Shown piece by piece: positions 1 through 8,258 of a stretch of 64,000 bases of DNA. The position numbers and the translations under genes are program-made. The notes under the pieces are model-generated. The model was not told the origin of the DNA. It made no database searches and was given only the letters and a program-made list of their open reading frames with translations. Source of the DNA: Bordetella genomosp. 8 (GTDB taxonomy: Bacteria > Pseudomonadota > Gammaproteobacteria > Burkholderiales > Burkholderiaceae_B); assembly GCF_002119685.1 (NCBI RefSeq), contig NZ_CP021108.1, positions 6,014,001 through 6,078,000 on the forward strand. Reading direction: 5' to 3'. How positions within the stretch are numbered: the first letter of the stretch is position 1; every line of letters starts with the position of its first letter.

Positions 1-2
1 TC

Positions 3-446
3 GGCCCGACGTTCTACATGGGTGAGAAAGCCGGCATGGGCCAGAGCATGAAGCTGGCCAATAACCTGATGTCGGCGGCCGCCGTCGCCATCACGTCCGA
101 AGCCATGGCCATGGGCGTGAAGGCCGGCCTGGATGCCAAGACCATGCTGGACGTGATCAATTCCGGCTCGGGCCGCAACACCGCCAGCCAGGACAAGTTT
201 CCACGCGCGGTGCTGACGGGCACCTTCGACATCGGCTTCGCCGCCAAGCTGGCCTACAAGGACGTGCGCCTGTGCGTGGACGAAGCCGAGGCCATCGGGG
301 TACCCATGGTGGTCGGATCGGCGGTGCGTGAAATGCTGGTCCTGGCGCAAGCCATGTGCGGCGAGAATGCCGATTACACACACGTCGCCAAGGCGGTGGA
401 AACCATCGCCGGCGTTTCGATACGACACGCCGCGCCGGCGAAATAG
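3..446 (+). CDS. 3-hydroxyisobutyrate dehydrogenase-family oxidoreductase, C-terminal part (5' end outside window)
   Basis: Reads open from the window edge to a TAG at 444-446, so only the last 147 codons are present. The visible part is the all-alpha C-terminal domain of the beta-hydroxyacid dehydrogenase family (HIBADH, tartronate semialdehyde reductase and relatives). It carries the catalytic-lysine motif GQSMKLANN and a typical helical tail. The Rossmann domain that binds NAD(P) lies outside the window. The family oxidises or reduces small 3-hydroxy acids; the substrate cannot be told from this part. A GC-rich hairpin follows the stop. Confidence 0.85.
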   Translation, partial: GPTFYMGEKAGMGQSMKLANNLMSAAAVAITSEAMAMGVKAGLDAKTMLDVINSGSGRNTASQDKFPRAVLTGTFDIGFAAKLAYKDVRLCVDEAEAIGVPMVVGSAVREMLVLAQAMCGENADYTHVAKAVETIAGVSIRHAAPAK

Positions 447-461
447 GCAGGTCCGTGGCAC

Positions 462-490
462 CCGGGCGCGCTCGCGCCCGGTCCCGTTTC
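462..490 (+). terminator. Hairpin after the oxidoreductase gene
   Basis: Arms 462-470 and 473-481 (CCGGGCGCG / CGCGCCCGG) pair perfectly around CT, followed by TCCCGTTT. It lies 16 bases after the stop codon at 446. The T-run is short, so this is a plausible but weak intrinsic terminator. Confidence 0.55.
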
Positions 491-534
491 ACTCCCCCCA
501 GATCAAAAACAACGGCCCCGCCAAGCAGGTGCTT

Positions 535-585
535 GCCTTATACGTGCATATGCAACTAATATGGTTGCATATGCACGTATAAGGC
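535..585. promoter_or_regulatory. Perfect 22-bp inverted repeat, likely MarR autoregulatory operator
   Basis: Arms 535-556 and 564-585 are exact reverse complements around a 7-base spacer (TAATATG). Each arm contains TGCATATGCA, itself a palindrome. The right arm ends three bases before the marR start codon (589) and covers its only Shine-Dalgarno-like bases (AAGG, 581-584), so a bound regulator would block both transcription and ribosome loading. MarR proteins are dimers that commonly bind such palindromes at their own promoters; binding here is inferred. Confidence 0.8.
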
Positions 586-588
586 ATC

Positions 589-1104
589 ATGGACCCATTA
601 CCCCGCAAACGCCCACCGTCGCCCTGTAATTGCGGCGCGTTGCGCAAGGCCGCGCGCCGCATATCCCGGCTGTACGACGAAGCCTTGGCGCCCGTCGGCA
701 TCGGCGCCGGCCAACACGCGATCCTCGCCGAACTCGCCCGCTGGGCCGATGACGCCCCCACCCTATGGGAGCTGGCCGATGCCCTGGTGCTGGATCGCAC
801 CACCATCGGACGCAACCTGCGACCACTCGAACGGGACGGCTACGTCGACATCCGCCCCTGCGCGATCGATCGCAGGAAAAAACGGGTCGGGCTGACGCCG
901 GCGGGACGCCGGAAACTGGCTGAGTCCGCCATCCACTGGCAGCAGGCGCAAGACGCGTTCGAGCGGAGTTTCGGACCGGCGCAAGCCCGTTCGCTGCGTT
1001 CGCGGCTCCTGGCCATCGCCAACACCCAAGACATCGACATCAACGACAGCGGGACCATGCAGCCCATGGTCCAGACCCCATACCTGAAGGAACATGATGA
1101 GTGA
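589..1104 (+). CDS. MarR-family transcriptional regulator
   Basis: 171 residues, typical MarR length. The N-terminal helix carries CNCGALRKAARR (Cys13 and Cys15) as seen in many MarR repressors of efflux genes. The winged helix-turn-helix is at about 57-105, with recognition helix LDRTTIGRNLRPLERDG and wing DRRKKRVGLTPAG. The ATG sits directly after a large perfect palindrome. The 3' end overlaps the start of the following MFS gene, so the two are translationally coupled; the likely job is ligand-relieved repression of itself and that exporter. The paired cysteines might make it redox-sensitive, but this is a guess. Confidence 0.92.
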   Translation: MDPLPRKRPPSPCNCGALRKAARRISRLYDEALAPVGIGAGQHAILAELARWADDAPTLWELADALVLDRTTIGRNLRPLERDGYVDIRPCAIDRRKKRVGLTPAGRRKLAESAIHWQQAQDAFERSFGPAQARSLRSRLLAIANTQDIDINDSGTMQPMVQTPYLKEHDE

Positions 1105-2692
1105 AGCAGCGATACGAGACGACGACGCGCCTGCGCGACAGAGCACGCAAAGGAAATTCCTGATCCTGGTCACGCTCAGCCTGATCTCTTCCCTGATCAT
1201 GCTGGACTCAAACATCGTCGCGGTCGCGCTGCCTTCGATCGCCAGGTCGCTCGGCGCGAATTTCACCGAGATCGAATGGGTCGTCAGTGCCTACATACTG
1301 CCTTTCGCCGCGCTCCTGCTGGCGGCCGGCGCCTATGCCGACCGGCACGGCCGCAAGCTCGCCATGCTGATCGGGATCACCCTATTCACGGTGGCTTCCG
1401 GCATCTGCGGAATGGCCAGCTCCGCGCTCATGCTGAACCTGGCGCGCGCGCTGCAGGGGGTCGGGGCAAGCCTGCTCCTGACCGCCTCGATGGCCGTCAT
1501 CAATCACACCTTCTCCGGGGCCGAACGCGCGCGGGCCTACGCCTTCTGGGGCGCTTGCCAGGGAATCGCCATTACCTGCGGTCCGATCATCGGCGGCGCC
1601 ATCACCACCTTCCTGGGCTGGAGATGGGCTTTCCTGATGAACCTGCCCATCTGTTTGGTGCTGTTCGCCGCCGCCTGCCTGGCAGTCCACGAATCCTCCG
1701 ACCACGAAGCCAAGCGCCTGGACTACGCGGGTATCGTGACCTTCAGCGGTGGCCTGTTCTGCCTGATCTGGGCGCTGATCGATGGCAATGGCGTTGGTTG
1801 GTCCAGCCATGAGATCCTGGCGCTGCTGGGAGGCGCGGCGGTCCTGCTCGTGGCCTTCTATTTCGTCGAAGCGCGGCAACAGCGCCCGATGATCGATTTC
1901 TCGCTGTTCCGCCGCCCGACCTTTCTCGGGTCCGCCTTCGCCATGCTGGGCTATGCAGGCGGCGCGCAGGTGCTCATCTTCTTCCTACCCCTGCTTCTGC
2001 AAAACGCCTACGGTTACGCGCCGGCCGCGGCCGGCCTGGCCATGCTGCCGTTCGCGCTGCCGATGTTCCTGACACCGCGTTTCGGCGCGCGGCTGGCGTC
2101 TCGCTATTCAGGACGCACCCTGCTTACGCTGGCGCTCGCGATCACGGCGGCCGGCAATGCGCTGATGCATCTGCTGGCAGGATCGCGGGCGTCGTATCCG
2201 GTCTTCGCGATCGGCATGTTCATCGCCGGCATCGGCGCCGGCATGCTCAATAGCGAAAGCGTGAAAGTCATGCAGGGGGCGGTTCCGGCGCAACGCGCCG
2301 GCATGGCGTCCGGCATCACGGCGACCACCCGCTTCGTCGGCCTGCTGGTCGGGGTGGCGGCGCTGGGCGCGGTCCTGGCGGCGGGCGTGAGCCGCCGTTT
2401 CATGGCCTCGGCCGACCTCCACGGGCTGGATACCGGTCTGGTGGCCGCCGCGGCCAGGCGCGTGGCGTCCGGCGATATCAACGGCGTCATCGGCGCGCTG
2501 GGCATGCAGGCGCAGGACGCGATCCATGCGGCGGCGGCAGCCGCGTTCGCCGGTGGGTTTGCCGACACCAGCCTGATCGCCGCGGGGGTCGCCGCCATCA
2601 GCTGCATGCTGGCCTTCGTCCTGGTCCGGGCCGCCGAAACCGCACCCGCCAAAGGAAAGCAAGCCGCCGCCCTGGCGCCGGCCATGGAATAG
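1097..2692 (+). CDS. MFS drug efflux transporter, DHA2 (EmrB/QacA) family
   Basis: About 531 residues with the 14-helix pattern of the DHA2 family. Motif A-like AGAYADRHGRKLAM follows helix 2, and the first helix contains LDSNIVAVALPSI, the DHA2 motif D1 region. It should use the proton gradient to export toxic compounds across the inner membrane; the substrate is unknown. Two ATGs overlap the marR end (1094 and 1097); 1097 gives better spacing from AAGGA at 1087-1091. Coupling to marR suggests induction by the exported compound. Confidence 0.9.
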   Translation: MSEAAIRDDDAPARQSTQRKFLILVTLSLISSLIMLDSNIVAVALPSIARSLGANFTEIEWVVSAYILPFAALLLAAGAYADRHGRKLAMLIGITLFTVASGICGMASSALMLNLARALQGVGASLLLTASMAVINHTFSGAERARAYAFWGACQGIAITCGPIIGGAITTFLGWRWAFLMNLPICLVLFAAACLAVHESSDHEAKRLDYAGIVTFSGGLFCLIWALIDGNGVGWSSHEILALLGGAAVLLVAFYFVEARQQRPMIDFSLFRRPTFLGSAFAMLGYAGGAQVLIFFLPLLLQNAYGYAPAAAGLAMLPFALPMFLTPRFGARLASRYSGRTLLTLALAITAAGNALMHLLAGSRASYPVFAIGMFIAGIGAGMLNSESVKVMQGAVPAQRAGMASGITATTRFVGLLVGVAALGAVLAAGVSRRFMASADLHGLDTGLVAAAARRVASGDINGVIGALGMQAQDAIHAAAAAAFAGGFADTSLIAAGVAAISCMLAFVLVRAAETAPAKGKQAAALAPAME

Positions 2693-2746
2693 TCCCCGGC
2701 CGAGCAGGGTATTCGCCACCACTCCCCGCCGCGCCGCCTGCGCGGG

Positions 2747-3808
2747 TTACAGCTGAAGAACCTGGAGCACCGCGTCGGCGAAGGCCTTGGGTGCCTCCTG
2801 CGGCAGGTTGTGACCGATGCCGCCCTGTACATCGCGGTGCTGGTACTTGCCCGTGAACTTCTTGGCATAGGCCGATGGCGCCTGATGCGGCGCGCCGTTG
2901 GCGTCTCCCTCCAGCGTGATGGTGGGTACGGATATCGTCGGCAGCCGGGCCAGCCGCGTTTCTAGATCGTCATACCTGGCTTCGCCCGCCGCCAATGCCA
3001 GCCGCCAGCGATAGTTGTGGATCACGACCGCCACGTGATCCGGGTTATCGAATGCTGTCGCGGTCCTGCGATACGTCGCATCGTCGAAGCCGTACCGCGG
3101 CGATGCGTTACGCCAGACCAACTTGTTGAACTCGTCCCGGTTGCGCGCGTAACCCTCGGCGCCCCGTTCGGTGGCGAAGTAGTACTGGAACCAGGCCGCG
3201 AGTTCGGCGGCGGGCGGCGCCGGGTTCCGATTGGCCTCCTGGCTGCCGATCAGGTAGCCGCTGGCGCACACCAGCGCGCGGCATCGCTCGGGCCAGAGGG
3301 CGGCGACGATATTGGCGGCGCGACCGCCCCAATCGAAGCCGGCAAGCACGGCCTTGTCGATCTTCAAGCTGTCCATCAGCACGATGAGGTCTGCCGCGAA
3401 CACCGATTGCTGGCCATTGCGCGGCGTGTCCGCCGAGAGGAAGCGGGTCGTACCGTACCCCCGCAGGTAGGGCACGATGACGCGATAGCCCGCGGCCGCG
3501 AGCAGGGGTGCGACGTCGGCGTAGCTATGGATATCGTGCGGCCACCCGTGCAACAGGATGACCACGGGCCCAGTGGCGGGCCCTGCCTCGGCATAACCCA
3601 CATTCAGTGGTCCGGCGTTCACGTTGCGCAGCGGTGCGAACGGCTCGGGCGATGGAGAAGCCGCGCGATTTGTCGTCGCAAGTTCCGGCGTCGACGCCGG
3701 CGCGGGCGCGGCGCGGGCCGTGTCCATCGGGTCCAGCCAGGATAGGCCACCGACCGCCGTGGCAGCGGCCAACAGCTGCCGGCGTTGCGTGCTAAATGAT
3801 TTGGGCAT
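2747..3808 (-). CDS. Tat-exported alpha/beta hydrolase (epoxide hydrolase/haloalkane dehalogenase-like)
   Basis: 353 residues. The start at 3808 has GAGGAAG eight bases upstream; the longer open frame runs back over the amidase gene and is not credible. The N-terminus has STQRRQLLAAATAVGG, a twin-arginine motif plus hydrophobic stretch, with cleavage probably after TARA. The core has the oxyanion motif LLHGWPHD, the nucleophile elbow GFDWGG (Asp nucleophile, as in epoxide hydrolases and dehalogenases) and GIGHNLPQE with the likely catalytic His near the C-terminus. A periplasmic hydrolase is inferred; the substrate is unknown. It lies just downstream of the amidase on the same strand. Confidence 0.85.
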   Translation of the reverse strand: MPKSFSTQRRQLLAAATAVGGLSWLDPMDTARAAPAPASTPELATTNRAASPSPEPFAPLRNVNAGPLNVGYAEAGPATGPVVILLHGWPHDIHSYADVAPLLAAAGYRVIVPYLRGYGTTRFLSADTPRNGQQSVFAADLIVLMDSLKIDKAVLAGFDWGGRAANIVAALWPERCRALVCASGYLIGSQEANRNPAPPAAELAAWFQYYFATERGAEGYARNRDEFNKLVWRNASPRYGFDDATYRRTATAFDNPDHVAVVIHNYRWRLALAAGEARYDDLETRLARLPTISVPTITLEGDANGAPHQAPSAYAKKFTGKYQHRDVQGGIGHNLPQEAPKAFADAVLQVLQL

Positions 3809-3864
3809 AACGGGTACTTCCTCGGATGACTGGCGCCGCGCCTGGATCGGCACGGCGCCCGGGT

Positions 3865-5265
3865 TCACAGTTCGGGGCTCAATGTGCCCATGCCGCCGCG
3901 CCTTTCCAACATGCTGCCCAGCTGGAGGATGAGATCCTCGTTCAGCCAGCGCGACACCAGTTGGACGTTGATCGGCAGCTTTTCCGAGCTCATCGCATAG
4001 GGCACCGAAAGCGCCGGCAATCCGGTCAGGTTGAAGGCCGACGTCGCGCTCATGACGTGCAGCCAGGACACCGACTTGCCATTCACGGTCAGTTCCTGCG
4101 CGCCGTGCGGCGTGGCGGTCATGGGCGTGACGGGACACAACAGCACGTCGTACTGGTTGAACCAGCCGGCGAAGGCGCTGCGCAAGGCCTCGGCTTTCCT
4201 CAATGCGGCATTGAAGTCGACGAACGTGGGGTCGGACGATTCATAGATGCCCTTGCCCACCGCGTGCAGCTGGTCCTCCCGCCCTTTTGCCAGCTTCCTG
4301 ATTTCGGGCACCAGCTCGCCGTAGACCAGCAGCATCAGGGGCGACAGCGGATCGTCCAGGAAGGGCAGCGCGACCTCTTCCACCTGGCAGCCCAGCTCCT
4401 TCAACTGCGCCGCGGCCCGTGACACCGCCGCGGTGATTTCCGGCTCGACGGGACCGAAGGCCGCGTCGGACACCCAACCGACGCGTATCGTCTGACCCGC
4501 GCGGCGCGGGTTGTCCGCTTGCGCGTTTCGCGCATGGACCGCATAGCCGTCCACGCCATCCGGGCCGCGCAGTATCGAATAGGCGAAGGCCACGTCGCGT
4601 ACGGTGCGCGCCATGGGGCCGACATGCCACCATTGGGAAGTGACCCTGGGATAGTGCCCCGTATACGGGATGCGTCCATGCGTTGCCTTCAGCGCGGCGA
4701 TGCCGGTGAAGGCGGCGGGCCCACGCACCGAGATGGCGACGTCGCTGCCGATGCCCAGGGGCGACATGCCCGCGGCAATCGCGGCGGACTCGCCTCCGGA
4801 CGAACCGCCGGGCGTGCGCTCCAGGTTCCAGGGATTATTGGTGCGTCCGGTCAGGCGGTTGTCGGACTCGGTCCACGTGGAGAACTCGGGTAGATTGGTC
4901 TTGGCCAGGATGATGCCGCCCGCCGCCTTCATGCGGGCCACGGTGCTCGCATCGTTCGCTGGCACATTGCCGGCGAACAGCAGCGATCCATGCTGCGTCG
5001 GTATCCCCGCCGTATCCAGGGAGTCTTTCACGGTGAAGGGGACGCCATGCAAGGGCCCCAGCGTGTCGCCCCGGGCCACGGCCTCGTCCGCATCGGCCGC
5101 CTGGGCGAGCGCATGCTCGTTGAGCGTCACGATCGCATTGATCTTGGGATTCACCGCGGCGATGCGCTCCAGATGCGCCTGCATCACTTGCACCGCCGAT
5201 AGTTCGCCACTGCGAATCAGGCCGGCAAGCGCGGTCGCGTCGCATCGTGTGATTTCAGTTTTCAT
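3865..5265 (-). CDS. Amidase signature (AS) family amidase
   Basis: 466 residues, normal for the AS family (GatA, AtzF and fatty acid amide hydrolase relatives). The Ser-cisSer-Lys triad can be placed: Lys80 in PFTVKDS, Ser155 in TPGGSSGGES and Ser179 in GSDVAISVRGPA. In most members the bases before the nucleophile encode GGS; here Ala-Ile replaces the two glycines, an unusual change in the oxyanion region. It hydrolyses an amide bond; the substrate is unknown. It is divergent from the TetR gene, and the two share an intergenic region with palindromic operators, so repression by that TetR is likely. Confidence 0.9.
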   Translation of the reverse strand: MKTEITRCDATALAGLIRSGELSAVQVMQAHLERIAAVNPKINAIVTLNEHALAQAADADEAVARGDTLGPLHGVPFTVKDSLDTAGIPTQHGSLLFAGNVPANDASTVARMKAAGGIILAKTNLPEFSTWTESDNRLTGRTNNPWNLERTPGGSSGGESAAIAAGMSPLGIGSDVAISVRGPAAFTGIAALKATHGRIPYTGHYPRVTSQWWHVGPMARTVRDVAFAYSILRGPDGVDGYAVHARNAQADNPRRAGQTIRVGWVSDAAFGPVEPEITAAVSRAAAQLKELGCQVEEVALPFLDDPLSPLMLLVYGELVPEIRKLAKGREDQLHAVGKGIYESSDPTFVDFNAALRKAEALRSAFAGWFNQYDVLLCPVTPMTATPHGAQELTVNGKSVSWLHVMSATSAFNLTGLPALSVPYAMSSEKLPINVQLVSRWLNEDLILQLGSMLERRGGMGTLSPEL

Positions 5266-5302
5266 GGTTCAAATCAGGTAGGGAAATTCGTTGAAAAACA
5301 AA

Positions 5303-5322
5303 CCTACCAAGCGCTTGGTAGG
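5303..5322. promoter_or_regulatory. 20-bp perfect palindrome, likely TetR operator O1
   Basis: CCTACCAAGC followed directly by its exact reverse complement GCTTGGTAGG. It lies 38 bases upstream of the amidase start and 90 bases upstream of the tetR start, in the divergent promoter region. Size and symmetry suit a TetR dimer site. Assignment to the adjacent regulator is inference. Confidence 0.82.
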
Positions 5323-5357
5323 GAAATACTAAGCGCGGCATGCGAGGAGCGTCAAGC

Positions 5358-5377
5358 CCTATCTAACACTTGGTAGG
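5358..5377. promoter_or_regulatory. Second, degenerate copy of the TetR operator (O2)
   Basis: The right half CTTGGTAGG is identical to O1 and the left half keeps CCTA then diverges. It starts 55 bases after O1. It lies just upstream of TACAAT (5387-5392), a possible -10 box of tetR, so occupancy would give autoregulation. Confidence 0.65.
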
Positions 5378-5412
5378 CTAATCGATTACAATGGCGCCGG
5401 GAGGTATTCAGA

Positions 5413-5976
5413 ATGAGCAGCAATTCACGCGAGGCTATCCTGGCGGCCGCCAGGAAGGCGGCCCAGGCGCATGGCTACAACGGACTCAACTTCCGGGACC
5501 TGGCCACTGAGGTCGGCATCAAGGCGGCCAGCATCTATCACCACTTCCCCAGCAAGACCGACCTGGGCGTGGCGCTGGCGCGGCGCTACTGGGAAGACGC
5601 CGCGGCGGACCTGGACGCCATGCTCGAAAGCAACGCCGACCCGCTGGCCTGCCTGCGCTGGTATCCGGTAACCTTCCGCCGCGCGCTGGAACAGGACAAT
5701 CGCATGTGCCTGTGCAGCTTCATGGCGTCCGAGGTCGACGACCTGCCGCCGCAGATCCGGACCGAAGTCCTGCGCTTCACCGACGTGAACGTTGCATGGC
5801 TAAGCAAGGTGCTGATCGCGGCGGGTGTCGTGCAGCCCGCGCAAGCCCAACAGCGCGCATATGCAATTTTCGCGGCCATCTCCGGCGCCCAGCTCGCCGC
5901 GCGCGGAAGAGGCGATATTTCGCTGTATGACGCCATCGTGGAGGGGTGCCGATCCAGCGGCCTGCTGCCGGGCTGA
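5413..5976 (+). CDS. TetR/AcrR-family transcriptional regulator
   Basis: 187 residues. The N-terminal DNA-binding domain is at about 5-55, with HTH LNFRDLATEVGIKAASIYHHFPSKTD in the canonical TetR layout (sequence shown in part: GIKAASIYHHFPSK). The C-terminal helices form the ligand-binding and dimer domain. The start has GGAGGT (5400-5405) at good spacing. It is divergent from the amidase and hydrolase genes with two palindromes between, so it probably represses both directions. The inducer is unknown. Confidence 0.92.
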   Translation: MSSNSREAILAAARKAAQAHGYNGLNFRDLATEVGIKAASIYHHFPSKTDLGVALARRYWEDAAADLDAMLESNADPLACLRWYPVTFRRALEQDNRMCLCSFMASEVDDLPPQIRTEVLRFTDVNVAWLSKVLIAAGVVQPAQAQQRAYAIFAAISGAQLAARGRGDISLYDAIVEGCRSSGLLPG

Positions 5977-6003
5977 GGCGCGACCGCCGCGCCGGCGGCG
6001 ACT

Positions 6004-6945
6004 TCAGGAAAACACCGCGGGATCCGGCGCCCAGCTCCCGCGGGCAATCATGTCCTGGATCTGCCGCCGCAATATCGTGCGGAGTATCCGCACCGCCTTG
6101 GTCGATGGCCGTTGCGTGGACGCGGCGATCAGCAGGGATCGCGTGATGCCAGGCTGCGCGATGCGCCAGATGCGCATGCGGCCCTGCGCGATCTGATGCG
6201 CCACGCAGGAGTACGACAGCACCGCATAACCCAGCCCGTTTTCCACCAGCTGCAGCATGGCATGCATGGCGTCGACTTCCATCTCGACGTTCGGCTCCAG
6301 TCCCAGCGCCGCCAGCGCTTCGTCGACCAGCACGCGCACGCCGTGCGGCCGGCCGGGCAGGATCATGGGCAGGCAGCTCAGCCGCGTCGCCTGCACCGGC
6401 CCCGTGCCCACGCCTGCCGGGTCGTCGCGCGGTCCCAGCAGGAACAACTCGTCGGTCAACAGGGATTCCGCCCGCAGCGAAGGAATATTCAGCCGTGGCG
6501 CATCGTAGAGGATGGCGATGTCGGTCAGGCCATTGCCCAGCCACTCCAGCACGTGGCCGCTATAGCCTTCCATGAACTTCAGCGATATGCCGGGAACGGC
6601 ACGGCGAAACGCCTGGATCAGCGGGACGGACAACACCGCCGAGATCGACGCCGGCATGCCGATCACCACCGGGCCCTGCGGCACCGCGCCGGACGCCTTC
6701 ACGGCGGTGACGGCGGTGCGCGTGCTTTCGACGATGCCGCGCGCATATTGCGCGAGCAGCACGCCGGCCTCTGTCAGCAGCACGCCCCGGCCCGTGCGAT
6801 GGAACAGCGCCACGCCCAGCTCTTCTTCCAGCGCCTTGACGCGCCGGCTCAGTATGGGCTGGCTGATGGACAGGCGCATGGCCGCCCGCGAATAGGCGCC
6901 CGCGTCGGCGATGCCGATGAACGTTTCCAGCTGTCGTAGTTCCAT
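6004..6945 (-). CDS. LysR-family transcriptional regulator
   Basis: 313 residues, standard LysR length. The wHTH is at 1-60 (MELRQLETFIGIADAGAYSR, then SISQPILSRRVKALEEELG). The substrate-binding domain follows from about 90, with PVVIGMPASIS at its beginning. It is the last gene in a leftward row with the cupin and PcaC-like genes, and probably senses a pathway intermediate of the surrounding catabolic cluster. Its 3' end converges on the tetR gene. Confidence 0.92.
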   Translation of the reverse strand: MELRQLETFIGIADAGAYSRAAMRLSISQPILSRRVKALEEELGVALFHRTGRGVLLTEAGVLLAQYARGIVESTRTAVTAVKASGAVPQGPVVIGMPASISAVLSVPLIQAFRRAVPGISLKFMEGYSGHVLEWLGNGLTDIAILYDAPRLNIPSLRAESLLTDELFLLGPRDDPAGVGTGPVQATRLSCLPMILPGRPHGVRVLVDEALAALGLEPNVEMEVDAMHAMLQLVENGLGYAVLSYSCVAHQIAQGRMRIWRIAQPGITRSLLIAASTQRPSTKAVRILRTILRRQIQDMIARGSWAPDPAVFS

Positions 6946-6988
6946 CGCGCGGTCCGCCCTGATGGAAAATGCCGGCAGCCGCGCCGTG

Positions 6989-7384
6989 TCAGGCGGCGGC
7001 GCGCTGCGTGGGATATTGCCCGTCGGTGACGGCGTCCTGCCAATCGGCCTTGCCCAGCGACGTCGCCATATGGATCATGTAGGTATCGGTTGCCGCGCCG
7101 TGCCAGTGTCGTTCGTTGGGCCCGATCCACACCACGTCGCCCTGGCGGATCATCTGCGGCTCCTGCCCGTCCAGGCAGATCCAGCCGCATCCGGCCGTGA
7201 CGTGCAGCACCTGCCCGTACTCGTGCGTATGCCAATGCGTGCGCGCGCCCGGCGAGAAGAACACGTTGTTGATGCCGACGTTGTCCATGGTGGGCATGAC
7301 CGGATCCGCCCACACCACGCCCGTGAACGTGGGGCCGCGCTGTTCGGATGGGATGCCGTTCGCCCTGCCGTGAAATACCTTCAT
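6989..7384 (-). CDS. Small cupin-domain protein
   Basis: 131 residues, a single cupin barrel. Cupin motif 1 is around 47-62 (GARTHWHTHEYGQ), giving candidate metal ligands His50, His52, His54 and Gln58; motif 2 has His93 or His95 in PNERHWHG. The start at 7384 has AGGAG six bases upstream; an upstream in-frame extension lacks support. Small cupins of this type are often encoded next to carboxymuconolactone-decarboxylase-like genes, as here. They may be lactonases, isomerases or dioxygenases; the reaction is not known. Confidence 0.85.
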   Translation of the reverse strand: MKVFHGRANGIPSEQRGPTFTGVVWADPVMPTMDNVGINNVFFSPGARTHWHTHEYGQVLHVTAGCGWICLDGQEPQMIRQGDVVWIGPNERHWHGAATDTYMIHMATSLGKADWQDAVTDGQYPTQRAAA

Positions 7385-7492
7385 TGCTGTCTCCTGTGGG
7401 ATAGCCGGATGATCGAGCAGCTCGATGGCGAACATGAGCTGCCGAAGCTGCGATACGCGCCGAAGCGGCGGTAAACGCCGAAGCCGCGCCGC

Positions 7493-7888
7493 TCAGCCGC
7501 GGGCCGCTTCGGCTTCGTAGGCGGCGATGGCCTCGCTGGCCACGCGGAAGGCCGCCAGCGCCAGCGGCACGCCGCAATAGATCGCCGCCTGCAGCAGCAC
7601 GGCCCGTATTTCCTCGCGCGTGCAGCCATTGCGCAGCGCGCCCTTCACGTGCGAGGCAAGCTCGTGATGCTGGCTCATCGCCGTGAGCATTGCCAGGTTG
7701 ACCAGGCTGCGGGTCTTGAACGGCAAGGTGTCGTCACCCCAGATCTCGCCCCAACAGTATTCCGTCACCAGCTTCTGCATCGGACGATTGAAATCGTCGG
7801 CCGCGTTCCAGGATTTCTCCACATGGGCGGCGCCCAGCACAGCCTTGCGATTCTGGAAGCCTTTCTGGAAGAGCTCGTCGTTTGCCAT
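7493..7888 (-). CDS. Carboxymuconolactone decarboxylase family protein, PcaC-like
   Basis: 131 residues. Similarity to PcaC runs along the whole chain as I remember the family: RKAVLGAAHVEKS near the start, YCWGEIWG, TRSLVNLAMLTAM, then HVKGALRNGCTREEIRAVLLQ and AAIYCGVPLA. True PcaC decarboxylates 4-carboxymuconolactone in the beta-ketoadipate pathway. No other pca gene is present here, so a related substrate is equally possible. The start at 7888 has AAGGA upstream; an in-frame ATG at 7993 lies inside a promoter-like repeat and is less likely. Transcribed with the cupin gene. Confidence 0.87.
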   Translation of the reverse strand: MANDELFQKGFQNRKAVLGAAHVEKSWNAADDFNRPMQKLVTEYCWGEIWGDDTLPFKTRSLVNLAMLTAMSQHHELASHVKGALRNGCTREEIRAVLLQAAIYCGVPLALAAFRVASEAIAAYEAEAARG

Positions 7889-8258
7889 CGTGATTCCTTT
7901 TGTCGGCGCGGCCCGCGCCCGCGGCTGCCGCATGCCGCGCGGGGTGCCGGAGGACCCTACGCGGTAATTGCGATAATACAATCGTGCAATCATATAGTAA
8001 ATGGAGAAGCGGCCGGGGGCCGCCGCCGGCTAGGGTTATCACTAGCCAGTCGATCCTCACGACGATGATACAGTCATACAATCATAAGAACTTAAAGACA
8101 GAACGTAGAGACAACGCGGCGGCCGGCGCCGGCAGTCCCGGCACGACGCGGCCACCGTCACGCAACCCGCAGGAGGAGGAGGCCCCAGGGCCCCGCCACC
8201 GCCCATGGCAGCGCAGCGCCGTGGGCGCAAGGCATGCGCCCGCCGGCCCGCGATCGCC
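7889..8258. promoter_or_regulatory. Divergent 370-bp intergenic region with two copies of a 23-bp element
   Basis: Lies between the leftward PcaC-like and rightward Bug genes. Copies of a 23-bp element at 7972-7994 and 8064-8086 agree at 19 of 23 bases. Each holds two 8-bp near-repeats in tandem (ACAATCGT GCAATCAT; ACAGTCAT ACAATCAT). A GCGGCC-GGG-GGCCGC hairpin is at 8009-8023. A purine-rich AGGAGGAGG is at about 8170-8178, too far from the Bug start at 8259 to be its Shine-Dalgarno site. No convincing gene is seen inside. Confidence 0.6.

Noticed and set aside
3809..4138. Upstream extension of the alpha/beta hydrolase frame
   Set aside because: It overlaps the amidase coding sequence, and the Tat signal with a good Shine-Dalgarno site begins at 3808.
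8001..8033. Ten-codon reading starting at ATG 8001 in the PcaC/Bug spacer
   Set aside because: Too short, no homology, and it runs through a hairpin; chance occurrence.
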